A stretch of 22,379 bases of DNA from JAUJOE01 sp038252945 (GTDB lineage: Bacteria > Actinomycetota > Actinomycetes > Propionibacteriales > Nocardioidaceae). Positions 6,706 through 14,113 of this stretch are shown here, piece after piece. The DNA lies in NCBI GenBank assembly GCA_038252945.1, contig JBBSHN010000031.1, positions 1 through 22,379 on the forward strand, in the 5' to 3' direction. Position numbers and translations under genes: made by a program. The notes beneath the pieces are model-generated. The model saw only the letters and a list, made by a program, of their open reading frames with translations. It made no database searches and was not told the DNA's origin. Position 1 is the stretch's first letter. Every line of letters begins with the position of its first letter.

Positions 6706-7461
6706 TCAGTTGAGGAACACCAGGTCGACGATGGCCATAACGCCGACGAGAGCGACGACCGCGCGCAACAGGAAAGCCGGCAGGCGTCGGCCCACGCGGG
6801 CGCCTAGTTGGCCGCCGACCACCGACCCAGCGGCGATCAGCGCTACCGGCAGCCAGGCGACATCCGCCACCAGCATGAACACGACGGCTGCGACCCCGTT
6901 GACGAGCAGTGCCAGTACGTTCTTGGCGGCGTTGAGGCGCTGCAGCGACTCTCTCAGACCCAGCCCGAGTACGGCGATGAGCAGCACGCTCTGGGCGGCG
7001 CCGAAGTACCCGCCGTATACACCGGCCACGTAGATAAGGGCCAACAGCCCGAGCGAGCCGTGCGCTGGGGCAACCGCAGGCGGTCGAATGTGCTTCGCGA
7101 TCCAGGGTTGGGCGACAACAAGGACGCATCCCAGCCCGATGAGCACCGGAACGACAGCATTGAACGTCGACGCAGGCAACGTCAGGAGCAGAGCGGCACC
7201 TGTGGTGCCACCGAGGGTCGCAGCGATGCCGAGTCGGACCAGCCGAAGGCGCTGTCCGGCCAGTTCGCGCCGGTAACCGAGTACGCCCGACAACGACCCC
7301 GGGACCAGGCCGATCGTGTTGGAAATGTTGGCGAGGACCGGGGGGTAACCAACGGCAAGCAGCGTGGGGAACGTGACGAGCGTGCCGGACCCCACCACTG
7401 TGTTGATGGTGCCAGCAGCCGCGCCGGCGAGAAGGACAGCGAGGGCTTGCGCCAGCGTCAC
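6706..7461 (-). CDS. Sulfite exporter TauE/SafE family permease
   Basis: A 251-aa very hydrophobic protein with about eight membrane segments. It opens with the family's N-terminal pattern AGAAAGTINTVVGSGTLVTF, then NISNTIGLVPGSLSGVLGYR. The second half repeats the motif (VYGGYFGAAQSVLL). TauE/SafE proteins are thought to move sulfite, organosulfonates or other small anions across the cytoplasmic membrane; the substrate here is unknown. The GTG start at 7461 overlaps the stop codon of the SPFH gene as GTGA, so it is probably translated by coupling and is the last gene of the NfeD-SPFH-TauE operon. It ends just before a terminator-like hairpin. Confidence 0.88.
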   Translation of the reverse strand: MTLAQALAVLLAGAAAGTINTVVGSGTLVTFPTLLAVGYPPVLANISNTIGLVPGSLSGVLGYRRELAGQRLRLVRLGIAATLGGTTGAALLLTLPASTFNAVVPVLIGLGCVLVVAQPWIAKHIRPPAVAPAHGSLGLLALIYVAGVYGGYFGAAQSVLLIAVLGLGLRESLQRLNAAKNVLALLVNGVAAVVFMLVADVAWLPVALIAAGSVVGGQLGARVGRRLPAFLLRAVVALVGVMAIVDLVFLN

Positions 7462-8675
7462 CGAGCAGGTGGCTCGGCGGGTGAACTCCCGGTCGGTGGC
7501 ATCGGTGCCTCAGGTGACGCGGAGGGCGCTGGTGGAGGAGACGCAGGTGGCGCCGGCGTACCGGGAACCAACGGGTCGTCTTCTCGGCTCGAGCGGCTCG
7601 CCGGTGCTGGAGTTGCAGCCTCCTGTGCAGACGCCAGCGCCTTCGCCACCTCTTGGTGGGCTTCAGAAAGGGAAGCGTCACGCCCGAGGCCAGAACCGTC
7701 CGCGTCGGAGTCGGCCGTCACCTGCGGGCCGTAGTCAACCCGTGTCTGTGGTCCTGACCCGTTGCTGGCCACGTTGGACAAGTTGCCCACGGTGTTGCCC
7801 AGACCCTCCAAAGCTTTGCCGATCTCGCTGGGAACGATCCAGACCTTGTTGGCGTCACCCTCAGCGATCCGAGGCAGCATTTGCAGGTACTGGTAGGCCA
7901 GCAGCGCCTGGTCGGGCGAGCCGTCGTGAATGGCTTGGAAGACGGTGAGGATGGCCTGCCCCTCACCTTGCGCGCGCAGGATCCGTGACTGTCGGTCGGC
8001 TTCTGCGCGCAAGATAACTGCTTGCCGGTCACCTTCAGCGGTGAGGATCGCCGACTGCTTTTGGCCCTCGGCCGTCAGGATCTGCGACTGTCGTTGGCCT
8101 TCGGCGGTCAGAATCACCGCGCGCTTGTCCCGATCGGCCCGCATCTGTTTTTCCATGGAGTCCTTGATCGAGGCCGGCGGGTCAATTCCCTTGAGCTCGA
8201 CTCGATTGACGCGGATGCCCCAACGCCCGGTGGCTTCGTCGAGAACTCCTCGCAGTGCATTGTTGATCTGGTCGCGGCTCGTCAATGCATGTTCCAGCGT
8301 CATGCCGCCGATGATGTTGCGCAGCGTGGTCATCGTCAGTTGTTCGATGGCCTGTATGTAGTTGGCGATCTCGTAGGTCGCAGCGATGGAGTCAGTCACC
8401 TGGAAGTAGATGACGGTGTCGATCGACACGACGAGGTTGTCTTCGGTAATGACCGGCTGCGGCGGAAATGACACGACCTGTTCACGCAAGTCGATGGTGT
8501 AGCGCACTCTGTCGACGAACGGAGTGATCACGTTGAGTCCAGCCGACAAGGTGGTGCGGTACTTGCCGAACCGCTCGACGACGCCTGCCCGCGCCTGCGG
8601 CACGATCCGGACTGCCTTGGTCAAAATGACAATCGCCAGCAGTACGATGACTGCGAGGATGATGAGCGGGATCAC
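7458..8675 (-). CDS. SPFH domain (stomatin/prohibitin-like) membrane protein
   Basis: A 405-aa protein from GTG 8675. A single N-terminal hydrophobic segment (about residues 2-18) precedes the SPFH domain, whose block AVRIVPQARAGVVERFGKYR starts at 21. A charged helical region follows with five near-identical 11-residue repeats (ILTAEGQRQSQ type, about 188-241). The Pro/Ala/Ser-rich tail covers roughly the last 50 residues. Stomatin-like proteins oligomerise in membrane microdomains, often with an NfeD partner, which is encoded directly upstream. I chose GTG 8675 because GAAGGGA lies 8 nt before it; an in-frame TTG at 8714 would add 13 residues but has no ribosome site. The stop overlaps the TauE-type start by 4 nt. 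Confidence 0.92.
   Translation of the reverse strand: MIPLIILAVIVLLAIVILTKAVRIVPQARAGVVERFGKYRTTLSAGLNVITPFVDRVRYTIDLREQVVSFPPQPVITEDNLVVSIDTVIYFQVTDSIAATYEIANYIQAIEQLTMTTLRNIIGGMTLEHALTSRDQINNALRGVLDEATGRWGIRVNRVELKGIDPPASIKDSMEKQMRADRDKRAVILTAEGQRQSQILTAEGQKQSAILTAEGDRQAVILRAEADRQSRILRAQGEGQAILTVFQAIHDGSPDQALLAYQYLQMLPRIAEGDANKVWIVPSEIGKALEGLGNTVGNLSNVASNGSGPQTRVDYGPQVTADSDADGSGLGRDASLSEAHQEVAKALASAQEAATPAPASRSSREDDPLVPGTPAPPASPPPAPSASPEAPMPPTGSSPAEPPAR
7950..8114 (-). repeat. Five in-frame 33-bp tandem repeats in the SPFH gene
   Basis: The units encode ILTAEGQRQSQ, ILTAEGQKQSA, ILTAEGDRQAV, ILRAEADRQSR and ILRAQGEGQA-I. An 11-residue period suits a long right-handed coiled coil in the stomatin stalk. 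The first three units are most alike, suggesting the latest expansion. Confidence 0.8.
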
Positions 8676-8731
8676 GATGCTCTTCCCTTCGGGTGAATCC
8701 AGTATCTCACGCAAATTGTCATGTCGTTGGC

Positions 8732-9181
8732 CTACCAGTCCGCTGGGAACACCACGGCTGTTGCGCCGTCAATCTTGGCGACAGAAACGCGCGAACCGGG
8801 CTCGATTTCGACGTTCTCGTCCAAGCTGCGGGCGGTCCAGACCTCGCCGTTGAGTTTCACCCGGCCTGAGCCGTCGGTGACCCGCTCCAGCACGAGCCCG
8901 TCTCGGCCAACGAGTGCGGCTGGACCGGTCTTGATGGTCGGACCGGCGTGGAGGCGCCTGGCCATGTTTGGACGCACAAATGCGAGTAGCCCCACAGCCA
9001 CCGCGGCGCCCGCCACCACCTGCACATAGACGCCGAGCCCGACCGCTGCCACCAGGCACGCGGCGAGCGCTCCAACCGCCATCATCAGCAGTGTCAAGTC
9101 CAGGGTTGTTACCTCTGCAGCCGCCAGGACGAGACCCACCAGCAGCCACGCCTGCCAGTCGTGCTCGCTCAGCCAGTTCAC
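8732..9181 (-). CDS. NfeD family membrane protein (short type)
   Basis: A 149-aa protein with hydrophobic segments at about residues 11-23, 28-48 and 50-68. These are followed by a soluble C-terminal OB-fold-like domain from about 85 to 147 (GPAALVGRDGLVLERV ... GSRVSVAKIDGATAVV). This is the short NfeD architecture that pairs with stomatins; the SPFH gene follows 56 nt downstream (17 nt if the TTG start is used). NfeD proteins are thought to act as partners or anchors of SPFH oligomers in membrane quality control. The GTG start at 9181 lacks a strong Shine-Dalgarno, but a TAGGCT box lies 6 nt upstream, consistent with a leaderless operon mRNA. Confidence 0.9.
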   Translation of the reverse strand: MNWLSEHDWQAWLLVGLVLAAAEVTTLDLTLLMMAVGALAACLVAAVGLGVYVQVVAGAAVAVGLLAFVRPNMARRLHAGPTIKTGPAALVGRDGLVLERVTDGSGRVKLNGEVWTARSLDENVEIEPGSRVSVAKIDGATAVVFPADW

Positions 9182-9187
9182 GACTCC

Positions 9188-9193
9188 AGCCTA
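9188..9193 (-). promoter_or_regulatory. Putative -10 box of leaderless nfeD-SPFH-TauE operon promoter
   Basis: TAGGCT on the minus strand fits TANNNT and is separated from the GTG start of the NfeD gene by 6 nt (GGAGTC). The same hexamer and spacing occur before the gene at 10257. Confidence 0.45.
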
Positions 9194-9221
9194 GTCCGCT
9201 CACGGCGTGTCGAGCCTGCTG

Positions 9222-9248
9222 ATGTTGCGCGGGGGCCGCCGCCAACAT
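9222..9248 (-). terminator. GC-rich hairpin, possible terminator of the upstream ABC ATPase gene
   Basis: ATGTTG (9222-9227) and CAACAT (9243-9248) are exact reverse complements, and inner GCGG/CCGC pairing extends the stem with one bulge. It lies between the ABC ATPase stop and the NfeD promoter. No T-tract follows on the minus strand. The remainder of the 188-bp gap holds the foldable segment at 9266-9348. Confidence 0.4.
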
Positions 9249-9265
9249 GTCGTAAAGTCCCGTGC

Positions 9266-9348
9266 GGGTTCGAGGGAGTGACTGGGGGGAACTCGCAGCG
9301 CCGTAAGGGAGCGAAGCGACAGGCGCAAGAACCCTGCCGCCCTCGACC
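9266..9348. other. Foldable intergenic segment of unknown function
   Basis: GGT-T-CGAGGG (9267-9276) pairs with CCCTCGACC (9340-9348), with one bulged T. GCGCC (9298-9302) pairs with GGCGC (9322-9326) inside it. GGGTTC (9266-9271) could instead pair with GAACCC (9329-9334), so two exclusive folds are possible. It sits 3' of the ABC ATPase gene. It matches no riboswitch or small RNA that I can name, and its strand is undetermined. Confidence 0.3.
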
Positions 9349-9369
9349 AAAAACAGCCAAGCGACCTGC

Positions 9370-10179
9370 TCACATCGGTGATCGGCGTCTGGCGCGTAGC
9401 CGCCTCCTGGCCGTGTAGCGGTCGGCAGTCTCAGCCAGGACCAACGGCAAGCCGAACGTCTCCGAGAGATTCTGCTCGGTGAGGGTTTCGCGCAGCGGCC
9501 CAGCGGCGGTCACACGTCCGGCGCGCAGCAACAGCACGTGAGTGAAGCCGGGCGGTATCTCCTCGACGTGATGACTGACCAGCACTGTGGCGGGTGCGGT
9601 CTCGTCGTACGCCAGCGCCGACAGGGTGCTGACCAAGTCTTCGCGTCCCCCCAGGTCAAGTCCAGCTGCCGGTTCGTCGAGAAGGAGCAGCTCCGGATCC
9701 GTCATGAGGGCTCTCGCGATCTGCACGCGTTTGCGCTCTCCTTCGCTCAAGGTGCCGAACGCGCGATCGCCGAGGTGCTCCGCGCCGACGTTGCGCAACA
9801 GCCGGGCGGCGCGCCTGTGGTCCACGTCGTCGTACTCCTCGCGCCCCCTCCCGATCACCGCGTAAGACGCCGACACCACGACGTCGCGAACCCGCTCGGT
9901 GCGTGGTATCCGGTCAGCGAGCGCTGCGCTGGTGAGCCCGATGCGCGGCCGCAGCTCGAAGGCGTCGACGGTTCCCACGACTTCGCCGAGAACTCCGACG
10001 ACGCCTTCGGTCGGATACAAGTGGGTGCTCAGCACCTGAAGGAGGGTGGTCTTGCCCGCGCCGTTGGGGCCGATGACGACCCAACGCTCGGCGGAGTCCA
10101 CGCGCCACGTGATGGCATCGAGAAGTCGATTGCCGCTCTTGACGACGGAAACGCCAGCCAGCTCGATGACCGCAGGCAT
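9370..10179 (-). CDS. ABC transporter ATP-binding protein (stand-alone)
   Basis: A 269-aa ATPase with Walker A GPNGAGKTT (37-45), signature LSEGE (144-148), Walker B LLLLDEP (164-170) and H-loop H203 in VSHHVEE. The C-terminal tail is strongly basic (ARRRLRARRRSPM). No permease gene is adjacent. It belongs to the conserved actinobacterial stand-alone ATPases that resemble iron/molybdate-importer ATPases; partner and substrate are unknown. ATG 10179 was chosen because GAGGAG ends 4 nt upstream and the ATG opens the domain (PAVIELAGVSVV). Longer in-frame upstream starts would overlap the divergent gene's promoter. A TACGAT box at 10230-10225 may drive it. Confidence 0.88.
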   Translation of the reverse strand: MPAVIELAGVSVVKSGNRLLDAITWRVDSAERWVVIGPNGAGKTTLLQVLSTHLYPTEGVVGVLGEVVGTVDAFELRPRIGLTSAALADRIPRTERVRDVVVSASYAVIGRGREEYDDVDHRRAARLLRNVGAEHLGDRAFGTLSEGERKRVQIARALMTDPELLLLDEPAAGLDLGGREDLVSTLSALAYDETAPATVLVSHHVEEIPPGFTHVLLLRAGRVTAAGPLRETLTEQNLSETFGLPLVLAETADRYTARRRLRARRRSPM

Positions 10180-10224
10180 GGCGCTCCTCGCAGGTAGGGC
10201 GAGTTCGGACGGTCGGGCTCGACG

Positions 10225-10230
10225 ATCGTA
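10225..10230 (-). promoter_or_regulatory. Putative -10 box of the stand-alone ABC ATPase gene
   Basis: TACGAT on the minus strand fits TANNNT and would give a leader of about 38 nt containing the GAGGAG ribosome site. It lies 14 nt from the opposing -10 of the divergent gene, so the two promoters probably interfere with each other. Confidence 0.3.
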
Positions 10231-10244
10231 CGACGCACCGCTCG

Positions 10245-10250
10245 TAGGCT
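10245..10250 (+). promoter_or_regulatory. Putative -10 box of leaderless promoter for the 240-aa hypothetical gene
   Basis: TAGGCT is followed by 6 nt (CATCTG) and the GTG at 10257. No Shine-Dalgarno is present between them, which fits leaderless transcription. No clear -35 was found. Confidence 0.45.
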
Positions 10251-10256
10251 CATCTG

Positions 10257-10979
10257 GTGTCCGGCTTTCCTCCCGCCGCCCGGACGGCATGCTGGCTGAA
10301 CGCCTGGATCGCTGGCCGGAAGCCGAGCGACGACGTGGTCGACGGGCTCGTCGGCGACCACAGGTCCGTGTGGTTTTTCCCTGTGAGCGGGAGCGAAGCG
10401 ATCCCTCCGGCGCTCGTACTCGGCATGGTCAGAAAGTGCAGCGTTCGTCAGGTCAGTCTCTGCCTACCTCGGCCGGGTCTTCCGCTTGGACTCGGCGGAC
10501 CGTCCGCTTTCAACGCCGATGCGTTGGAGGCGCGAGAGGCGATGCTCTGGCACGGCGCCGGCGTGGGTTACGTACCACAGCGGGTCGGCAGCACCCTGAA
10601 CTGGACCGGGTCGACGGCGGCCCTGCCGGCGTACCTGCCTGACGTCGCAACGGCCGACCGTGACCTGCGGGCTTTGCTGGCCTCGGCCACAGAACGGCTC
10701 GCTGACCTCGATATCGCGTCCTGGAGCCCAGATGTGGCTGACGAGCTGATGAATGTGCGGTCGCCGCGATCGGTGGGTCCACCTCTGCCGTTCGCGTCAG
10801 TGCAGGCTGCTCGGCTGGCGTCGACCGCGACGCGCTGCCGCACCATTGTGGAGCTCGCCCGCAACGATGACGGTGGCGCTTTGTCAGCATCGGAGATGGC
10901 GGCCCGCCGCGAGGTGCTGACTGAGCTGGACGACGCGGCTCGTGTCGCGCTAGTGGCGGCTTGCTCCGCGATTGGGTGA
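10257..10979 (+). CDS. Conserved actinobacterial hypothetical protein (240 aa)
   Basis: A soluble-looking 240-aa protein with no signal peptide, membrane segment or catalytic motif that I recognise. Notable features are the Trp-containing N-terminal half (CWLNAWIAGRKPSDDVVDGL, SVWFFPVSG) and a mostly helical, Ala-rich C-terminal half (ASVQAARLASTATRCRTIVE). The layout recalls a conserved hypothetical family in high-GC Gram-positives, but I cannot attach a function. It diverges from the stand-alone ABC ATPase and converges on fabI. Codon use looks like its neighbours, so it is a real gene rather than a shadow frame. The GTG start is supported by the leaderless-type box upstream. Confidence 0.75.
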   Translation: MSGFPPAARTACWLNAWIAGRKPSDDVVDGLVGDHRSVWFFPVSGSEAIPPALVLGMVRKCSVRQVSLCLPRPGLPLGLGGPSAFNADALEAREAMLWHGAGVGYVPQRVGSTLNWTGSTAALPAYLPDVATADRDLRALLASATERLADLDIASWSPDVADELMNVRSPRSVGPPLPFASVQAARLASTATRCRTIVELARNDDGGALSASEMAARREVLTELDDAARVALVAACSAIG

Positions 10980-11091
10980 GCGCCCACAAAGGGCTCCCCG
11001 GCGCTAGGAGTGAGCCGCTAGCTCGGTCATGTGTGCCGGAGTCGCCAGCCGCACCACGCGCTCGAGCCATGGTGCAGCGTCGAGTCGACAC

Positions 11092-11871
11092 TCACATCAC
11101 AGGCGCACCCATGGCGTGGTATCCACCGTCCACGTGCACGATCTCGCCAGTGGTCTTGGGCAGGAAGTCGCTGAGCAGCGCCACCACGGTCCGCGCGGTG
11201 GGCTCGAGGTCGTCGGGATCCCATCCGAGCGGGGCACGTCTGTCCCACTCCTTCTCGAACAGCTCAAAACCCGGGATGGCCTTGGCCGCGACGGTCTTCA
11301 GCGCCCCTGCGCTCACCAGGTTGCACCGGATGCCTCGTGGGCCGAGGTCGCGGGCGAGGTAGCGGCTGCACGATTCCAGCGCACCCTTCGCGAAGCCCAT
11401 CCAGTCGTACGCCGGCCAGGCCACCGAGGCGTCGAACGTCATACCGACGATGCTCGCGCCGGCACCCATCAGCGGGAGACAGGCGGTGGTCAGCGACTTC
11501 AGCGAGTAGGCCGACACGTGCACGGATTGAGCCACGTCGGGCCAGGGGCCGGTCAAGAACTTGCCTCCGAGCAAGGTCTTGGGATTGCCGTAGGCGATGG
11601 AGTGTACGAGCCCGTCCAGACCATCCACGTGCTCGCGCACGCTGTCGGCCAACCGCTCCAGATGCTCATCGTTGGTGACGTCGAGCTCCAACACTGGCGG
11701 CTCGACCGGCAGCCGTTTCGCGATTCGGCGCGTGATGCTCAGCGCGCGTCCGAAGTTGGAAATGAGGACCGTTGCGCCTTGCTCCTGCGCGACCCGTGCG
11801 GTGGCGAAGCCGATAGATGTGTCGAGCGTCACGCCCGCGACGAGCACCCGCTTACCGTCGAGTATCCCCAT
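11092..11871 (-). CDS. fabI: Enoyl-[acyl-carrier-protein] reductase [NADH] FabI (InhA type)
   Basis: A 259-aa short-chain dehydrogenase of the FabI/InhA class. It has the modified glycine motif VAGVTLDTSIGFATA near residues 11-25, SIAYGNP at 91-97, and the wide-spaced catalytic pair Y155 and K162 in YDWMGFAK. It matches InhA closely in that region. The enzyme reduces the trans-2 double bond of enoyl-ACP in the last step of each type II fatty-acid elongation cycle in the cytoplasm, and is the class inhibited by isoniazid adducts and triclosan. ATG 11871 has an excellent GAGGAGGAGA site. The gene lies 14 nt after fabG, as in the mycobacterial fabG1-inhA operon. Confidence 0.95.
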   Translation of the reverse strand: MGILDGKRVLVAGVTLDTSIGFATARVAQEQGATVLISNFGRALSITRRIAKRLPVEPPVLELDVTNDEHLERLADSVREHVDGLDGLVHSIAYGNPKTLLGGKFLTGPWPDVAQSVHVSAYSLKSLTTACLPLMGAGASIVGMTFDASVAWPAYDWMGFAKGALESCSRYLARDLGPRGIRCNLVSAGALKTVAAKAIPGFELFEKEWDRRAPLGWDPDDLEPTARTVVALLSDFLPKTTGEIVHVDGGYHAMGAPVM

Positions 11872-11885
11872 GTCTCCTCCTCTGC

Positions 11886-12590
11886 TCAGTGCCCCATACC
11901 GAGGCCACCGTCGACTGGGATGACCGCACCGGTGATGTAGGCGGCCTCGTCCGAAGCCAGCCAACGCACAACACCGGCGACCTCTTCTGGGGCACAGGAC
12001 CTACCCAGCGGTATCTGGCCCTGGTAGGTCGCTCGAGTCTCCTCCGTCAGGTCGGCGGTCATGTCGGTCTCCACGAAGCCCGGCGCTACCACGTTGGCGG
12101 TGATGCCTCTGCTGCCGAGCTCCCTGGCGAGCGAGCGAGCCATCCCGATCAGCCCTGCCTTGGAGGCGGCGTAGTTCACCTGGCCCGCAGAACCGAGCAT
12201 CGCTACTACGGACGACATCACGATGATCCGGCCGCGTCTCAGCCGCAACATGCTCTTCGCCGCCCGCCTTACCACCCGAAAGCTGCCGGTGAGATTGGTC
12301 TCGAGCACCTGCGACCAGTCGTCGTCCGACATGCGGAACACCAAGGTGTCGCGAGTGACGCCGGCGTTCGCGACGACCACCTCGACGGGTCCGTGCTCGG
12401 ACTCCACTTCGGCGAACGCCGCGTCGATGTCGTCGGGTGACGTGACATCGCAGCGAACACCGAGCACGCCATCAGGAGGTTCGCCACTGCGGTAGGTGAC
12501 CGCCACCTTGTCACCGGCCTGCGCGAACGCACTCGCCACCGCTCGCCCGATGCCGCGGTTGCCCCCGGTCACAAGAACCGATCTGCTCAC
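11886..12590 (-). CDS. fabG: 3-oxoacyl-[acyl-carrier-protein] reductase FabG
   Basis: A 234-aa classical SDR. The NADP(H) motif GGNRGIG is at 9-15, NAG at 75-77, and the catalytic S127, Y140 and K144 lie in SSVVAMLGSAGQVNYAASK. The C-terminal ITGAVIPVDGG is typical of FabG. It reduces 3-oxoacyl-ACP to 3-hydroxyacyl-ACP, the first reduction of fatty-acid elongation, and is cotranscribed with fabI 14 nt downstream. It is slightly short because the protein begins directly at the first beta-strand (SRSVLVTGG), as MabA-like proteins can. GTG 12590 was chosen for the GGGAGG site just upstream; the frame extends further upstream but without homology. Confidence 0.94.
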   Translation of the reverse strand: MSRSVLVTGGNRGIGRAVASAFAQAGDKVAVTYRSGEPPDGVLGVRCDVTSPDDIDAAFAEVESEHGPVEVVVANAGVTRDTLVFRMSDDDWSQVLETNLTGSFRVVRRAAKSMLRLRRGRIIVMSSVVAMLGSAGQVNYAASKAGLIGMARSLARELGSRGITANVVAPGFVETDMTADLTEETRATYQGQIPLGRSCAPEEVAGVVRWLASDEAAYITGAVIPVDGGLGMGH

Positions 12591-12618
12591 CCGACCTCCC
12601 TGCCGCACGGATTGCTCG

Positions 12619-12624
12619 ACGCTA
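12619..12624 (-). promoter_or_regulatory. Putative -10 box of the fabG-fabI operon
   Basis: TAGCGT on the minus strand fits TANNNT and would give a short leader of about 20 nt that still contains the GGGAGG ribosome site. No convincing -35 is present. Confidence 0.3.
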
Positions 12625-12709
12625 CCGGGTGCCAACTCGTAGGCAGGAGCCGCGTGTCTGAGTTTCTATGCAGAGCGGCCACCGAGCCGGGCTTGCTGCG
12701 GCTGCGGCG

Positions 12710-12715
12710 TACGGT
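12710..12715 (+). promoter_or_regulatory. Putative -10 box of the DUF3099 gene
   Basis: TACGGT fits TANNNT and lies 18 nt before the GTG start at 12734, leaving room for the GAGGAGA ribosome site. It shares the 143-bp divergent gap with the fabG promoter. Confidence 0.3.
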
Positions 12716-12733
12716 TGGCGGTGAGGAGATGTT

Positions 12734-13063
12734 GTGAACCAGTCCGCCAACGCGCCGGTCGTGATCACGTCCGCACGAACCAGCCACAGCGACGATCTGC
12801 GTCGTCGCGAATTGCGGTATCTCGTCTCGATGGGAGTCCGCACCGCTTGCTTCGTGCTGGCCTTTGTGACGAGCGGGCCGATCCGCTGGGTCTTCTTCGC
12901 CGGCGCGGTGCTCCTGCCCTATGTCGCCGTCGTCGTCGCCAACGCGGGCTCCTCCCGCGAGCCGGAGGCACCCGCCCCCTATGTTGTCGACGACGCGCAC
13001 GCGCTTCCGAGCTCCGCCGCCAGCGACGGCAGCCGGGCGGTGACGCAGTCGGTCAGGGACTGA
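12734..13063 (+). CDS. DUF3099 family small membrane protein
   Basis: A 109-aa protein with two hydrophobic segments at about residues 34-48 and 52-70, separated by GPIRWVF. The N-terminal stretch (APVVITSARTSHSDDLRRRE) is typical of the actinobacterial DUF3099 family. The C-terminal tail is acidic/polar and contains a Tyr (APYVVDD). The function is unknown. It is commonly found near fabG/fabI and moaA in actinobacteria, which matches this location. GTG 12734 has a clear GAGGAGA site 4 nt upstream. Confidence 0.85.
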   Translation: MNQSANAPVVITSARTSHSDDLRRRELRYLVSMGVRTACFVLAFVTSGPIRWVFFAGAVLLPYVAVVVANAGSSREPEAPAPYVVDDAHALPSSAASDGSRAVTQSVRD

Positions 13064-13067
13064 ACCA

Positions 13068-13080
13068 GCCCCAGAGGGGC
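13068..13080. terminator. Short hairpin between convergent DUF3099 and moaA genes
   Basis: GCCCC-AGA-GGGGC forms a 5-bp all-GC stem with a three-base loop. It sits in the 29-bp gap between two convergent stops. No T-tract is present. Confidence 0.35.
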
Positions 13081-13092
13081 CGTACGGCGGAA

Positions 13093-14106
13093 TCAGCCGC
13101 CAATAGCGCTCATCGGCCGAGCGGGCTGCAAGAAGCTCGGGTCGTCGATGCCGTGCCCTGGCAGCTTGGACCACATGGCTGCACGCCAGCGCGACTCGAT
13201 GTCGGCATCACCAACTCCGGCGCGCAAAGCCGTACGCAGATCAGACTCGGAGCGAGCGAACAGGCAATTGCGCACTTGCCCGTCGGCAGTCAGCCGAACG
13301 CGGTCGCAGTCGCCGCAGAACGGCCGCGTCACCGACCCAATGATGCCCACTGTCCCCGGACCACCGTCCACCCAGAACAGCTCCGCGGGAGCACTTCCGC
13401 GTTCTTCGGAGTGCGGCGTGAGGTTGAACACCGTGCCGAGCATCGACTCAATCTCCGCGGCGGTCACCATGACATCGCGACTCCAGCCGTGCTGGGCGTC
13501 CAACGGCATCTGCTCGATGAACCGCAGGTGGTAGCCGCGCTCCAGGCACCACGCCAACAGCTCGGCAGCCTGATCGTCGTTGACGCCGCGGAGCAGCACC
13601 GCGTTGATCTTCACCGGTGTCAGGCTCGCTTGTGTCGCCGCGGTCAGACCACGCAGCACATCGGCCAGCCGGTCGCGGCGGGTGATGGTGCAGAACGTCT
13701 CTGACCGAACGGTGTCGAGGCTGACGTTGATGCGGTCAAGACCTGCAGCGGCCAGCGCCGGGGCCATCCGTTCCAGCCCTAAGCCGTTGGTCGTCAAGGC
13801 GATTTTTGGTCGGGGCCGCATCCGGGCCGTCGCTGCCACGATGGAGGTCAGCCCGCGCCGAATCAGCGGTTCCCCACCGGTGAAACGCACTTCTTGCACG
13901 CCGAGCCGCTCAACGGCTATCCGGATGAGGCGGACCACCTCGTCGTCGGTCAGTACATCTGGTGTGGGCAGCCAGTCCAGCCCTTCGGCGGGCATACAGT
14001 AGGAGCAGCGCAAGTTGCACCGGTCGGTGAGTGACACCCGCAGGTCGGTGCCGCGCCGGCCGTACTGGTCGACCAGCGGCAGCGCCGTACCCGAAGACAT
14101 CTGCAC
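13093..14106 (-). CDS. moaA: GTP 3',8-cyclase MoaA
   Basis: A 337-aa radical SAM enzyme. The N-terminal 4Fe-4S site is C30, C34 and C37 in DRCNLRCSYCMP. GGEP is at 77-80, and the second cluster is C264, C267 and C281 in FCGDCDRVRLTADGQVRNC. The C-terminal Gly-Gly, needed in the family for catalysis, is present. It converts GTP to 3',8-cyclo-7,8-dihydro-GTP with MoaC, the first step of molybdenum cofactor synthesis, in the cytoplasm. No other moa gene is in the window, so the pathway is scattered. GTG 14106 is preceded by a TAAGCT box 7 nt upstream and no Shine-Dalgarno, suggesting leaderless translation; ATG 14100 is two codons later. Confidence 0.96.
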   Translation of the reverse strand: MQMSSGTALPLVDQYGRRGTDLRVSLTDRCNLRCSYCMPAEGLDWLPTPDVLTDDEVVRLIRIAVERLGVQEVRFTGGEPLIRRGLTSIVAATARMRPRPKIALTTNGLGLERMAPALAAAGLDRINVSLDTVRSETFCTITRRDRLADVLRGLTAATQASLTPVKINAVLLRGVNDDQAAELLAWCLERGYHLRFIEQMPLDAQHGWSRDVMVTAAEIESMLGTVFNLTPHSEERGSAPAELFWVDGGPGTVGIIGSVTRPFCGDCDRVRLTADGQVRNCLFARSESDLRTALRAGVGDADIESRWRAAMWSKLPGHGIDDPSFLQPARPMSAIGG

Positions 14107-14113
14107 ACGGGCA

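Noticed and set aside
6611..7681. 356-residue minus-strand frame across the TauE gene
   Set aside because: Composition is extremely Arg/His/Pro-rich and it is out of frame with the clear TauE/SafE protein; a shadow.
10992..11016. GGCTC/GAGCC inverted repeat between the 240-aa gene and fabI, as a terminator
   Set aside because: Only 5 bp of stem with a 15-nt loop and no T-tract; too weak to annotate, although a terminator is expected between these convergent genes.
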